From Paludibacteraceae bacterium (lineage in GTDB: Bacteria > Bacteroidota > Bacteroidia > Bacteroidales > Paludibacteraceae), in assembly GCA_024689005.1 (NCBI GenBank), contig JAILDU010000050.1, forward strand, positions 1 to 32,959: DNA of 32,959 nt, written 5' to 3'. The notes beneath the pieces are model-generated. The model was not told the origin of the DNA. It saw only the letters and a list, made by a program, of their open reading frames with translations, and searched no databases. Shown here one piece after another: positions 8,604 through 16,897 of this stretch. Position numbers and translations under genes: made by a program. Every line of letters starts with the position of its first letter. Position 1 is the first letter of the stretch.

Positions 8604-10142
8604 TTATTTGGTAGCGTCTTCCAGTTTGTTCATGATAGAGAACATAAAAACGGCAGCGATAAGGCAAACGCCGACGAATACGCTCCACACGAGCCACAGA
8701 GGCAGATTGCCCCACAAGAATCCGCCAACTGAAACGAGCATATTACCCAAAGCAGTAGCAACGAACCAAAGTCCCATCATTGCACCTTTGTACTGAGGAG
8801 GAGCAACTTTGCTGACAAACGATATTCCCATTGGGCTGAGCAGCAGTTCTCCAAAAGTAAGGATCAGATATGTAACAATGAGTACATTTGCGTTTACAAA
8901 CGTAGCGTCACCGCTTACACGGGCCAACTCTTGTGCACTCGGAGTCAACAAGCCGACAGAGCAAAGAGCCATGAAAACATATGCTGCGGCAGCCACTACC
9001 ATGCCATAAGCAATCTTACGCGGAGCAGATGGTTCTTTCTTTTTCTTAGCCAGCGCGCCAAAGATAGCCAAACTGATCGGAGTCAGAGCAACAACATAGA
9101 ACGGGTTGAACTGCTGGAAGATCGGCGCAGCGATGTCCAAACTATCCGGATGATTGAGGTACTTATATGCCAGCACACCGAGAGCGGCAAAACCGACACA
9201 GCTCCAAATAGTTTTTGCTTTGCGGCTTCCTTCGCCGAAGATGCCAAACAACGCATATACCAAAACAGCCAACATGACCAGATTGATGATGTCGAAAGCC
9301 ATTGTCTGAACGCCGGTTACGGCCGGAGCGACAAACTCGTTAGCAAAATATGTGAGTGTCAAACCATTCTGGTGGAAAGCCATCCAGAAGAAGAGTACAA
9401 CGGTGAAAACGAGGCAGAGCGCAACAATACGTTTCTTAGTTTGTTCGGGAGTCAATTGTTCTACTTGTTGACCCGCAGCAGCAGCCTGCTTAGCCGTATT
9501 CTCCACATGCTTGAACCAAGGACGGCAAGCGTAGTAGATAGCAATAGAGAACACCAACGAAGCACACGCAACCATAAAGGCGAAATGGTAACTGTCATTC
9601 ACGCTGTAGCCCAATGCCTCTTGCGCCCATGCCATAATCTTCACAGCAGCAGTCGGAGCGAACATTGCGCCAATATTGATTGCCATATAGAACAATGAGA
9701 AGGCAGCGTCACGACGATCCGCATATTTCGGATCATCGTAGAGATTGCCGACCATCACTTGCAGGTTGCCCTTGAAGAGGCCGGTACCGAAACTGATGAG
9801 AACCAGAGCGGCAAACATGGCCGTCATTGGCAATGCAATGGCTCCGTTATCTATACCTCCCATCGGAATGGCGAGCAACAAGTAACCAAGGAACATGACT
9901 ATAATACCAATCGTTACACACTTGCCGTAACCGATCTTGTCTGCCAATATGCCACCAACGAGCGGCAGAAAATAAACTAAGCCGAGGAATGATGAATAAA
10001 TCAGTCCGGCTGTACCCGGAGCAAGTCCGAAATTAGCGCGCAAGAAGAGCGCGAAAACGGCTAACATGGTGTAATAGCCGAAACGTTCACCTGTGTTGGC
10101 CAGAGCCAATGCAAACAGTCCTTTGGGTTGATTAGAAAACAT
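8604..10142 (-). CDS. POT/PTR2-family proton-dependent oligopeptide transporter
   Basis: 512 residues with major facilitator topology; such proteins import di- and tripeptides with protons through the inner membrane. Helix 1 carries NTGERFGYY, the position of the family ExxERFxYY motif. The first Glu is replaced by Asn (N16), while E19 and R20 are kept. The second signature, FYMAINIGAM, is present. A soluble, Gln/Ala-rich loop (AAAAGQQVEQLTPEQTKKR) separates the two six-helix halves. The gene is 34 bp after ilvE and 25 bp before the coiled-coil gene, all in the same direction. Peptide uptake beside branched-chain amino acid metabolism is a plausible functional link but is inference. Confidence 0.93.
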   Translation of the reverse strand: MFSNQPKGLFALALANTGERFGYYTMLAVFALFLRANFGLAPGTAGLIYSSFLGLVYFLPLVGGILADKIGYGKCVTIGIIVMFLGYLLLAIPMGGIDNGAIALPMTAMFAALVLISFGTGLFKGNLQVMVGNLYDDPKYADRRDAAFSLFYMAINIGAMFAPTAAVKIMAWAQEALGYSVNDSYHFAFMVACASLVFSIAIYYACRPWFKHVENTAKQAAAAGQQVEQLTPEQTKKRIVALCLVFTVVLFFWMAFHQNGLTLTYFANEFVAPAVTGVQTMAFDIINLVMLAVLVYALFGIFGEGSRKAKTIWSCVGFAALGVLAYKYLNHPDSLDIAAPIFQQFNPFYVVALTPISLAIFGALAKKKKEPSAPRKIAYGMVVAAAAYVFMALCSVGLLTPSAQELARVSGDATFVNANVLIVTYLILTFGELLLSPMGISFVSKVAPPQYKGAMMGLWFVATALGNMLVSVGGFLWGNLPLWLVWSVFVGVCLIAAVFMFSIMNKLEDATK

Positions 10143-10176
10143 GATGGTATTTATTTTATAGTTATTTGCGATTCAA

Positions 10177-11220
10177 TTATAGTTCAATTATCTCCGTCCA
10201 ACCGTGTCGGTCTTCGGCTCGTCCGTACTGAATATCTTGCAGGGCATTGAAAAGTCGGGTCATAACAGGTCCCGGTTTTTCGCCAAAACTATACGTCTTA
10301 CTTTTATCCGGGTCATATATCCTGCCAATAGGCGAGATGACACAGGCTGTGCCGCAAGCGGCCGCTTCCTGCATATCCGCCAGTTCTTCTACACGTATAT
10401 GGCGTCGCGTCACTTTCATTCCCATCTCTCGTGCAAGTGTCATCAGACTATCGTTGGTGATAGATGGCAAAATAGCGGTTGAGCGCGGAGTAAGATATTC
10501 TATTACCTGTTTTCCGTCAGAACCGGTTAATTGCTTGATACCGATAAAATTGGCTGCACTGCATTCATCTATGTACTTGTGCGTTTTGGCGTCAGTAAAC
10601 ATGCAATCGAATCCTTGTGCATGTGCGGTTTCCGTAGCACGGAAAGAAGAACCGTAGTTACCTCCGACTTTCCATATACCCGTTCCAAACGGGGCGGCGC
10701 GATCGATGTGTCGCTCAACGATGAAAGGTGTGCAATGGAACTTACCCGGGAAATAGGCTCCTATAGGCGACGGAATGACAATCAGTTCGCAGTCCTTTCC
10801 GGGAGTAACGGCTATCTCAGGTGTAGTAGCGATCAGGACAGGACGGAAATAGAGTGTTGCGCCTGTCTCATAGGGCGGCAGAAAATCGATATTCTTGGTG
10901 AGCGCCAATCGTACGGCGCGGCAGAAGAGATCCGCGGGCGGCGGTGTCATCATCAGTCCTTGAGCCGAGTGTATCATTCGATGTGCATTCTCTGTCATTC
11001 GGAATATGCGCACCCGACCATCCGCTCCGCGAAAAGCCTTGAGTCCCTCAAACACCTGTTGACCATATTGCAACCCGGTAGCAGCCACGTGCAGCGTAAT
11101 AGTCTTGTCTGTCGTGGCATAGGGCTCTTCCCATTTGCCATCCTTACATGCCGCACGAACCACGTAGTCCGGCTCCGTGTAATGAAAAGTTAATTTATTC
11201 CAATCGATATTTTGTACCAT
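10177..11220 (-). CDS. ilvE: Branched-chain amino acid aminotransferase
   Basis: 347 residues, class IV PLP-dependent aminotransferase. It interconverts branched-chain 2-oxo acids and Leu, Ile or Val using glutamate. The PLP lysine is K184 in GIWKVGGNYG, corresponding to AKVGGNYA in other members. GLQYGQQVFEGLKAFR near residue 49-64 and the segment E-C-S-A-A-N-F (cofactor phosphate region) are also typical of the group II type. Length fits. It starts 3 bp after the WbqC-family gene and ends 34 bp before the peptide transporter. Confidence 0.95.
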   Translation of the reverse strand: MVQNIDWNKLTFHYTEPDYVVRAACKDGKWEEPYATTDKTITLHVAATGLQYGQQVFEGLKAFRGADGRVRIFRMTENAHRMIHSAQGLMMTPPPADLFCRAVRLALTKNIDFLPPYETGATLYFRPVLIATTPEIAVTPGKDCELIVIPSPIGAYFPGKFHCTPFIVERHIDRAAPFGTGIWKVGGNYGSSFRATETAHAQGFDCMFTDAKTHKYIDECSAANFIGIKQLTGSDGKQVIEYLTPRSTAILPSITNDSLMTLAREMGMKVTRRHIRVEELADMQEAAACGTACVISPIGRIYDPDKSKTYSFGEKPGPVMTRLFNALQDIQYGRAEDRHGWTEIIEL

Positions 11221-11223
11221 TTC

Positions 11224-11772
11224 TTACAATTTGCTAATTGTCAGCGGACCATATTCAAACAAAAGGTCCAATATACTTTTTTCGTCTCCGAAATATTTGT
11301 TCAACTCTGCATTTCTCCAATCGTCAGTCGGCCTATATGCAAATCCGGTCAAGTGCTTCGGACTATTGTGCAAGAGTTGTACGATCGTCTCGTGCAAACC
11401 GCAATTCAGATCCAACAGATACTTGATTTCTTTCTCATAATAAGGCCGAAAGAACTCAGCGTAATAATCGAAATACGGTGTATGTTTGTAAGCCGATACG
11501 AGCGAAATCCAATGTTGGTGTTGCCATCGTGTTTGATAACTGATTTCGATATCTCGTGTCAATTGTTTGTGTTCCACTTTCTTAACGGGCACCGTCAGTC
11601 GAATTGCTTCTCCCGCTGCACCCTGCTCTTTTGCGCTCGTTATGAGGCAGCGATTGCGGCAGGTCTGTTTCTCGAAGGACTCAAGCCCCTCTATCTCCAC
11701 TTCATCGGGATTAGTCCAATAGGCTCGATACCAATCAACGGGCGCCAGATATGCAACAGGGAGTGTCATCAT
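11224..11772 (-). CDS. WbqC-family protein
   Basis: 182 residues. The N-terminus (LPVAYLAPVDWYRAYW), the basic middle (TVPVKK) and the C-terminal YFDYYAEFFRPYYEKEI are characteristic of WbqC-like proteins, a family found in O-antigen and other glycan clusters whose reaction has not been established as far as I know. The gene overlaps the 3' end of lepB (ATGATGA; either of two adjacent ATG codons, 11772 or 11769, could be used), so it is probably translationally coupled. The lepB-WbqC pairing recurs in Bacteroidales. Confidence 0.85.
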   Translation of the reverse strand: MMTLPVAYLAPVDWYRAYWTNPDEVEIEGLESFEKQTCRNRCLITSAKEQGAAGEAIRLTVPVKKVEHKQLTRDIEISYQTRWQHQHWISLVSAYKHTPYFDYYAEFFRPYYEKEIKYLLDLNCGLHETIVQLLHNSPKHLTGFAYRPTDDWRNAELNKYFGDEKSILDLLFEYGPLTISKL

Positions 11773-13115
11773 CTCTTAGCGCCGCGTCCCAGGCGGTTGA
11801 AACGGATAGAGCGTTTATCCTTGTCTATTGAGAGCCATATGAATACCGGGCGTCCCACGACATGATCCTCCGGCACAAAGCCCCAATAACGACTATCCGC
11901 ACTATTATGACGATTATCACCCATCATCCAGTAATAATCCATGCCGAACTCATATTCCTGTCCGATTGCCATCGGCTTGAACTCATAGGCGTCAGCAATG
12001 CGGCGGTAGAGCCAATAGTTATCTTCCGTAATCATAAGGCGGTCGCCTTTGCGCGGAATATAAATCGGTCCGTAGTTATCGCGTGTCCACTCGTTGTGCC
12101 CCAACGGATACACGTCGCCACCCATCGTTTCCGGCTCAAGAGCAATCTCCTGCACATGAGGATTCTTCTCCAATTCGGCTTTCATGGCTTGGGTAAGCGG
12201 GAAATGCCAAACAGTAGATTCCAATTGCTTGCGATCGTCCGGACTGATTCCTATTTTCTCCAGGTACTTAGCACCGAAAATATGTCCGTCTGTTTGGACC
12301 AGATAGTTGAGTTGCACACCCTCTCTCTCCGGCTCGCGTTGCCACTCGGTCTCTGCTTGCGTTTTGGTATAAATGACGTTATCCTTGATACAAAGGCTGT
12401 CTCCCGGTTCGCCCACGCAGCGCTTGACGTAGTTCTCGCGGCGATCTACCGGACGAGTGACGATATCACCAAACACATCTTTTCGTGCTCGCACTGTATT
12501 CTCGCCATAATAGTGACAGAGCGTGTAGTAATCGGGGTTCTGCATTCTGGTACAAACGGTATCACCTGCCGGGAAATTGAAGACCACTATATCGCCTTTC
12601 TTCGGACTGGTCCATCCGGCGAGTCGCTTGTAATCCCAATGCGGATTCTCAAAATAACTCTTGCCGCCTCCAAGCCAAGCCGGCATGGTGTGTTGAACCA
12701 ACGGCATGCTGAGCGGCGTTTGCGGTACACGTGCTCCGTAAGCCATTTTGCTCACGTAGAGAAAATCTCCCACACGCAAACTCTTCTCCAACGAAGAAGA
12801 AGGAATCTGATAATTCTGGAAGATATAGAGGTTGATAAAATAGACGGCTACGAGCGCAAAAACGATTGCATCAATCCAGCTGCAGAGTGTATAGAGTGCC
12901 GGTTTGGTATCTTTGTATTGACGCCACCAGTTGTAATTGATATACTTGGTAGTAAAAGCGTCAATGATGATTGGCAGCAATGCAAGCCATCCAAGGCTGG
13001 CCCAATCGCCCCATGCTACCCAAATAACAAACACGATGTACAATGCACTCCAAATACCTGCGCGGATCCATCCGCCGCGAGTGACTTCTGCTAATCTATC
13101 TTTTAAATGTTTCAT
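11769..13115 (-). CDS. lepB: Signal peptidase I
   Basis: 448 residues from the ATG at 13115 (a TTG lies 15 bp upstream). It removes signal peptides from exported proteins at the outer face of the inner membrane. Two or three hydrophobic segments lie in the first ~100 residues. The catalytic Ser is in IPSSSLEKSL (S108; Leu replaces the more common Met after it) and the general-base Lys in RRENYVKRCVGEPGD (K231). The C-terminal box GDNRHNSADSRYWGFV is complete. The protein is longer than E. coli LepB, as is usual in Bacteroidota, with a large insert between the Lys box and the C-terminal box. It is 147 bp downstream of dapB, the widest gap in the minus-strand run, and that gap is filled with short repeats. 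Confidence 0.95.
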   Translation of the reverse strand: MKHLKDRLAEVTRGGWIRAGIWSALYIVFVIWVAWGDWASLGWLALLPIIIDAFTTKYINYNWWRQYKDTKPALYTLCSWIDAIVFALVAVYFINLYIFQNYQIPSSSLEKSLRVGDFLYVSKMAYGARVPQTPLSMPLVQHTMPAWLGGGKSYFENPHWDYKRLAGWTSPKKGDIVVFNFPAGDTVCTRMQNPDYYTLCHYYGENTVRARKDVFGDIVTRPVDRRENYVKRCVGEPGDSLCIKDNVIYTKTQAETEWQREPEREGVQLNYLVQTDGHIFGAKYLEKIGISPDDRKQLESTVWHFPLTQAMKAELEKNPHVQEIALEPETMGGDVYPLGHNEWTRDNYGPIYIPRKGDRLMITEDNYWLYRRIADAYEFKPMAIGQEYEFGMDYYWMMGDNRHNSADSRYWGFVPEDHVVGRPVFIWLSIDKDKRSIRFNRLGRGAKR

Positions 13116-13136
13116 TTTGTTTATTTTCAACTTTTA

Positions 13137-13180
13137 TGTATCTCGTATGTGTCCCGTAAGCGTCTCGTAAGCGTCTCTCT
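13137..13180 (+). repeat. 11-bp degenerate tandem repeat, four units
   Basis: Four units lie end to end in exact 11-bp register: TGTATCTCGTA, TGTGTCCCGTA, AGCGTCTCGTA and AGCGTCTCTCT. The core is GTCYCGTA. The array lies between dapB and lepB. The same core and period occur at 18123-18254 and 32349-32370. Confidence 0.75.
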
Positions 13181-13221
13181 CGTAAAAGTACTATGTTCTG
13201 TTTTTACAAGTTCGCCAATTG

Positions 13222-13254
13222 GCAGACCTTGCGCAGACCTTGCGCAGATGTTAA
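13222..13254 (+). repeat. 11-bp tandem repeat, two perfect units and one partial
   Basis: GCAGACCTTGC occurs twice back to back and is followed by GCAGATGTTAA. The period is again 11 bp but the unit differs from that of the array 42 bp away. It ends nine bases before the stop codon of dapB. Confidence 0.75.
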
Positions 13255-13262
13255 GCCGGGCG

Positions 13263-13940
13263 TTAATGTTGCATATTGGCAATTTCCTCTGCAGCCATTA
13301 CTGCTCCAAGTGCAAAGCCTCGGCGTCCTTTAGCAATATGCGTGATTACGATGGTGTCTTCCGGACTGTCCCAAGTGACGGTGTGCGTACCAGGCACTTC
13401 TCCTTCGCGGATAGACTCGATGGGACATTCGCCGTTTATTCGTCCATTCGCCAGTATTTGTTCCGCCAGCGTCTTGGCCGTGCCGGATGGTTTATCGAGC
13501 TTGTGGATATGGTGAATCTCCTGAATAGACGGTGTGTATCCACCTTTTTGGCTGATGACCTGCGCGAGGAACGTATTGAGGTCGAAGAAGATATTGACTC
13601 CGACAGAATAGTTGCTGCTCCAGACGAGCATTTTCTTGCCGGTCTCAGACAAGGCGATGATACGTTTGCCGTCGTGAACGAGTTGCATTTTCTCGTTTTG
13701 TATCAGTTGCTCAACCTGCCATCCCGTGCTGCCACAAACGACAGGCACACCTTGTTGCCACGCCTTACGTATATTTCCCTCCGCTGTAGCGGGAGTGGTA
13801 AATTCGATAGCAACTTCTGCGTTATGCAAGTCAAAAGCATCGCCGGCATCAATGCGTGCGACTACTTCATGTTTTCTCTCCAGGGCTATCTCTTCGATCA
13901 TGTGCCCCATTTTACCGTATCCTATGATTGCAATCTTCAT
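13263..13940 (-). CDS. dapB: 4-hydroxy-tetrahydrodipicolinate reductase
   Basis: 225 residues, slightly short for the family. It reduces the dihydrodipicolinate-level intermediate with NAD(P)H in the lysine and diaminopimelate pathway, so it supplies peptidoglycan precursor. The Rossmann glycine motif is GYGKMG (residues 7-12). The substrate and catalytic motif is EIHHIHKLDKPSGTA, with H143/H144, K147 and the P-S-G-T-A phosphate-type loop. SNYSVGVNIFF is also typical. It is the first gene of the long minus-strand run; a good promoter and 5' hairpin lie about 90 bp upstream. Confidence 0.95.
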   Translation of the reverse strand: MKIAIIGYGKMGHMIEEIALERKHEVVARIDAGDAFDLHNAEVAIEFTTPATAEGNIRKAWQQGVPVVCGSTGWQVEQLIQNEKMQLVHDGKRIIALSETGKKMLVWSSNYSVGVNIFFDLNTFLAQVISQKGGYTPSIQEIHHIHKLDKPSGTAKTLAEQILANGRINGECPIESIREGEVPGTHTVTWDSPEDTIVITHIAKGRRGFALGAVMAAEEIANMQH

Positions 13941-14009
13941 GTGCGAGTGTATTATGCGCTAAGCGTAAAGGCGTACGTTGCGCGTGTGTTACGCATATGC
14001 CACGCGTGT

Positions 14010-14026
14010 GCGCCGAAAAACGGCGC
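14010..14026 (-). promoter_or_regulatory. Hairpin at the predicted 5' end of the dapB transcript
   Basis: GCGCCG and CGGCGC pair around a five-base loop, starting within or directly after the -7 element. The hairpin would therefore form at the extreme 5' end of the message. The rest of the leader (13972-14015) is made of GC-rich stretches that loosely follow an 11-bp phase. Confidence 0.5.
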
Positions 14027-14056
14027 AAAATTACAAAAAAATTTCCATATATGCAA
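14026..14056 (-). promoter_or_regulatory. Promoter of dapB and probably of the downstream gene run
   Basis: On the minus strand, TTG (14056-14054), a 20-nt spacer and TAATTTTG (14033-14026) match the Bacteroidota -33/-7 promoter form. The dapB ATG is about 85 bp downstream. No equally good promoter was seen further along the run. Confidence 0.7.
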
Positions 14057-14154
14057 GTGTACACGCTATTTTACTCATTTTTTGCTGTGTTGTTTTTGAC
14101 TAATACCGCATATAGTTAACAAAAAGTGTGCCAAAAGAAGAGAAGGACAATGAC

Positions 14155-14186
14155 AAAAAAGAGAGGAACGCATATGCGCTCCTCTC
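14155..14186 (-). terminator. Rho-independent terminator of the OB-repeat protein gene
   Basis: A near-perfect palindrome (14161-14186; arms GAGAGGA and TCCTCTC, inner CGCATATGCG, one mismatched pair) is followed on the minus strand by six T residues (14160-14155). It lies 36 bp beyond the stop of the gene at 14223-15473 and upstream of the dapB promoter, so it insulates the two units. Confidence 0.85.
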
Positions 14187-14222
14187 GTCTTATTATCAGT
14201 TGTTTATGCTGATTGTTTCGTA

Positions 14223-15473
14223 TTAACGAACTTGGTTACCCATAAGGTCGAACATCTTGTTGTCGCGAACGATGTAAACAACACCGTCAACCATTACTTT
14301 CTGAGCCTTAACAGTAAGAGTAACCTCCTCAATACCGGCATGCCAGAGAATCTTAGCCTCAGAGCCTTCTGTAAGTTCTGCGGTATGAATATCATCGTGA
14401 GTGTTGTTTTTGAGTTTACCGGTAACGATTACGCGGTCACCTACTTCGCAACCCGGTTCTGCAATCTTAGCACGATAGCATTGGATATCAAGTGCTCCTT
14501 CTTCTGCAGGATATTGGTCAACGATATAGAAAGACTCGTTGCTATATTGCTTGTTAAATTCATTTTTAATCTTTTTAACGGTACCAACAACAGCATAAGT
14601 CTTCTCGCTGATAGCGTTGTCAGCCAATCCAAGAGCGATAGTAGCTGCCTCTGCAACGGTGAGAGTATCAATCTTCTCCTCTACGTAGTTGAGAACCTGA
14701 ACCGGAATCTTGGTATCTGCGTTTTCGACAGTGCCATTATAGTTTTTGATTTGGCAAACGATGCGAACTTTGTGTCCAACTTTCATTTCAACAGATTCGC
14801 CATCAGCCTTACCAATACCTTGATAAATCTCGAAAGCGTGATCCTTGTCTGCAGTGCCATTTTCTGTAGCCGAGATCCAAACTGACTGGTTCTTGTATTT
14901 TGCCCAACCACCATCGGAATAGGTATTATCTTTGTCGTTAATGAAGCCGACTACAAAACCTTCGATAGCATAGTTGACGGGGGTCTGATCACCGGAAGCC
15001 AATTTAGCACCAATAACCAATGCTGAGTCAATAGAAACCTCATTAACAGTACGATCGATTGCACGATCACCTTCTGCAGCAGTTACGATAGTAGCGGTAC
15101 CTTTGCTGATTTCGATGATAAATTTCTTTGCTTTCTTGTCGTAGAACTTGTACAACTTACCTGTTAAAGCGACTTTGTCACCCTCCAACACGCGAACGGT
15201 ATCGTTACCATTCTTTGCGCCACATTGGTAAGCCTCAAGCTCGATCTTTGCAGTATTGGCTGCATCATCAGAGAGAAAGTAAGTTTGGTTGTTGTAGAAC
15301 AAACTGTACGGACCAACGCCATAAGCATATCCCTCAACTGTAATTGCTACAGAGTCAGTAGCCAGTGAGTCAAGAGCCATACCCCTTTCATAAGCCTGAG
15401 CAACAGTAAGATTCGTTGCGTTGATTGTCAGTGCCGCAAACGCAGCAGCAACAAAAGTAAATAATTTCTTCAT
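14223..15473 (-). CDS. Secreted protein with three OB-like repeats and short C-terminal tail
   Basis: 416 residues from the ATG at 15473, chosen because it opens a clean signal peptide (MKKLFTFVAAAFAALTINA); the frame is open well upstream but that stretch carries the promoter. Three repeats follow, each starting with a phrase like LTVAEA...A and continuing Y-x-V-x-G-x-V...Y-x-V-D/S-D and then G-D-x-V-x-(V/L)-T-G-K-L. The first is about 22-155, the second 160-295 and the third 300-395. They resemble OB-fold-like modules found in Bacteroidales surface proteins, with no known enzymatic role. The protein ends DGVVYIVRDNKMFDLMG then NQVR, like two other exported proteins in this window. Monocistronic: own promoter and terminator. 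A surface or ligand-binding role is inference. Confidence 0.82.
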   Translation of the reverse strand: MKKLFTFVAAAFAALTINATNLTVAQAYERGMALDSLATDSVAITVEGYAYGVGPYSLFYNNQTYFLSDDAANTAKIELEAYQCGAKNGNDTVRVLEGDKVALTGKLYKFYDKKAKKFIIEISKGTATIVTAAEGDRAIDRTVNEVSIDSALVIGAKLASGDQTPVNYAIEGFVVGFINDKDNTYSDGGWAKYKNQSVWISATENGTADKDHAFEIYQGIGKADGESVEMKVGHKVRIVCQIKNYNGTVENADTKIPVQVLNYVEEKIDTLTVAEAATIALGLADNAISEKTYAVVGTVKKIKNEFNKQYSNESFYIVDQYPAEEGALDIQCYRAKIAEPGCEVGDRVIVTGKLKNNTHDDIHTAELTEGSEAKILWHAGIEEVTLTVKAQKVMVDGVVYIVRDNKMFDLMGNQVR

Positions 15474-15562
15474 GTGTTCAGTGATTTTAATTAAATGAAA
15501 AATATTGGTGTTTAAAATGTATTCGTAATAGCACAATGGCTTTAGAAACCACATTTTCGGTG

Positions 15563-15592
15563 CAAAGGTAATGCTTTTTTTTAACATGACAA
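15563..15592 (-). promoter_or_regulatory. Promoter of the OB-repeat protein gene
   Basis: On the minus strand, TTG (15592-15590), 19 nt and TACCTTTG (15570-15563). The start codon is about 90 bp downstream. It is divergent from the promoter at 15630-15660. Confidence 0.6.
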
Positions 15593-15629
15593 AATAAAAA
15601 CGCATTTTTTTGCAAATTTACACAAATCC

Positions 15630-15660
15630 TTGCATATATAAAAAAAAAGTAGTAATTTTG
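15630..15660 (+). promoter_or_regulatory. Promoter of the sigma-54 activator gene
   Basis: TTG (15630-15632), a 20-nt A/T-rich spacer and TAATTTTG (15653-15660). It faces away from the promoter at 15563-15592; the two are about 40 bp apart and may share regulation. The spacing and -7 box are the same as those of dapB and of the intact prfB. Confidence 0.72.
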
Positions 15661-15662
15661 CA

Positions 15663-15684
15663 CGCCTTTTACTAAGTAAAGGCG
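15663..15684 (+). promoter_or_regulatory. Hairpin at the predicted 5' end of the sigma-54 activator transcript
   Basis: CGCCTTTTAC and GTAAAGGCG pair around TAA with one bulged T. It begins two bases after the -7 box, so it would lie at the 5' terminus of the mRNA, 31 bp before the ATG. Confidence 0.5.
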
Positions 15685-15715
15685 CAAGGTTAGTAACAAA
15701 TAGAAAAACGGCTCT

Positions 15716-16897
15716 ATGTCAAAACTATTGATTATTGATGACGAACGCGGAATCCGCAACACATTGCGCGAGATTCTAAGCGATGAAGGATACGAAGTAG
15801 AAACAGCGGAGAATGGTTCTCAGGGATTGGAAATGGCCCAAAAGACGGCCTATGATTTGATCTATTCGGACATTAAGATGCCCGGAATGGACGGACTGGA
15901 AGTATTGGCAAAGATAAAGGCAAATGACGAAGGGACGAGTGGCGAATGTGAGAGCGCCGAGGCTCCGATAGTTATGATCACAGGCCACGGCGATGTAGAG
16001 ACCGCCGTACAAGCGCTCAAGTTGGGTGCATATGATTTTCTGCTCAAGCCGCTGGATCTCAACCGAATACTGATTACTACCAAGAACGCGTTGGAGACCA
16101 AGAGCCTGAAACAGGAGACCAAGATTCTGCGTAAGAAAGTGCAAAGCAAAGGTCCGCAAATGGTGGGAGAGAGCGCAGCTATCTCGCACGTGCGCGATAT
16201 TATTAGTAAGGTAGCGCCAACCGAGGCCCGTGTACTGATAACCGGTCCGAACGGAACGGGAAAGGAAGTGGTGGCGCATCTGATTCATCAGCAATCGGCT
16301 CGTGCTAACGGTCCGATGGTGGAAGTAAACTGCGCAGCTATACCGAGCGAACTGATAGAGAGTGAGTTGTTCGGGCACATGAAAGGTTCGTTCACAGGAG
16401 CCGTAAAAGATAGAGCCGGTAAGTTTGAGCAAGCCGACGGCGGCACACTCTTCCTGGACGAGATAGGCGATATGAGTTTGGCAGCTCAGACCAAAGTGTT
16501 GCGTGCGCTACAGGAGAGCGAGATAACACGCGTCGGTTCGGACAAGGCGATTAAAGTGAACGTGCGCGTACTGGCTGCGACCAACAAGGATTTGCAGAAA
16601 GAGATTGCGGAAGGCAATTTCCGCGAGGATCTGTTCCATCGTCTGAATGTGATACCTATACAAGTACCGGCACTCAACGACCGTCTGGAGGACATTCCAC
16701 TACTGGTGGACTATTTTACCGCACAGATATGCGCCGAGCAAGGTATTGCTACCAAGACTTTTGATGCTTCGGCAATCAAGGCACTACAAGCCAAAGACTG
16801 GACGGGCAACATCCGTCAGCTGCGCAATGTAGTGGAGCGCTTGATTATTCTGGCCGGCGCGAAGATAACCTCAAACGACGTGGAGGCGTACGCTTAG
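15716..16897 (+). CDS. Sigma-54-dependent response regulator (NtrC type) without DNA-binding domain
   Basis: 393 residues. Receiver domain: about 1-125, acidic pair D8/D9, phosphoacceptor D52, conserved K111. AAA+ sigma-54 activator domain: about 148-385, with Walker A GPNGTGKE (177-184), GSFTGA (225-230, the sigma-54 contact loop, usually GAFTGA) and Walker [12 protein letters not shown] (242-252). The protein stops right after the AAA+ lid (V-V-E-R-L-I-I-L...D-V-E-A-Y-A) and has no Fis-type helix-turn-helix. Related Bacteroidota regulators end at the same point, so this is probably not truncation. It should activate RpoN-dependent genes, perhaps from solution. An extra ~10 residues in the receiver (around 71-83) are encoded by an 8-bp repeat. 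No sensor kinase is adjacent. Confidence 0.93.
   Translation: MSKLLIIDDERGIRNTLREILSDEGYEVETAENGSQGLEMAQKTAYDLIYSDIKMPGMDGLEVLAKIKANDEGTSGECESAEAPIVMITGHGDVETAVQALKLGAYDFLLKPLDLNRILITTKNALETKSLKQETKILRKKVQSKGPQMVGESAAISHVRDIISKVAPTEARVLITGPNGTGKEVVAHLIHQQSARANGPMVEVNCAAIPSELIESELFGHMKGSFTGAVKDRAGKFEQADGGTLFLDEIGDMSLAAQTKVLRALQESEITRVGSDKAIKVNVRVLAATNKDLQKEIAEGNFREDLFHRLNVIPIQVPALNDRLEDIPLLVDYFTAQICAEQGIATKTFDASAIKALQAKDWTGNIRQLRNVVERLIILAGAKITSNDVEAYA
15926..15941 (+). repeat. 8-bp repeat inside the receiver domain
   Basis: GACGAAGG is followed by GACGAGTG, in frame, in the loop between helix 3 and strand 4 of the receiver. The same octamer makes up the array inside recF at 17886-17917. Confidence 0.55.

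Noticed and set aside
11862..13094. 410-residue open frame antisense to lepB
   Set aside because: lepB has full catalytic motifs on the other strand; the antisense product shows no recognisable domain.
13941..14222. Riboswitch (lysine type) in the dapB leader
   Set aside because: The leader is about 85 nt, too short for the lysine aptamer, and consists of one hairpin plus loosely periodic GC-rich sequence.
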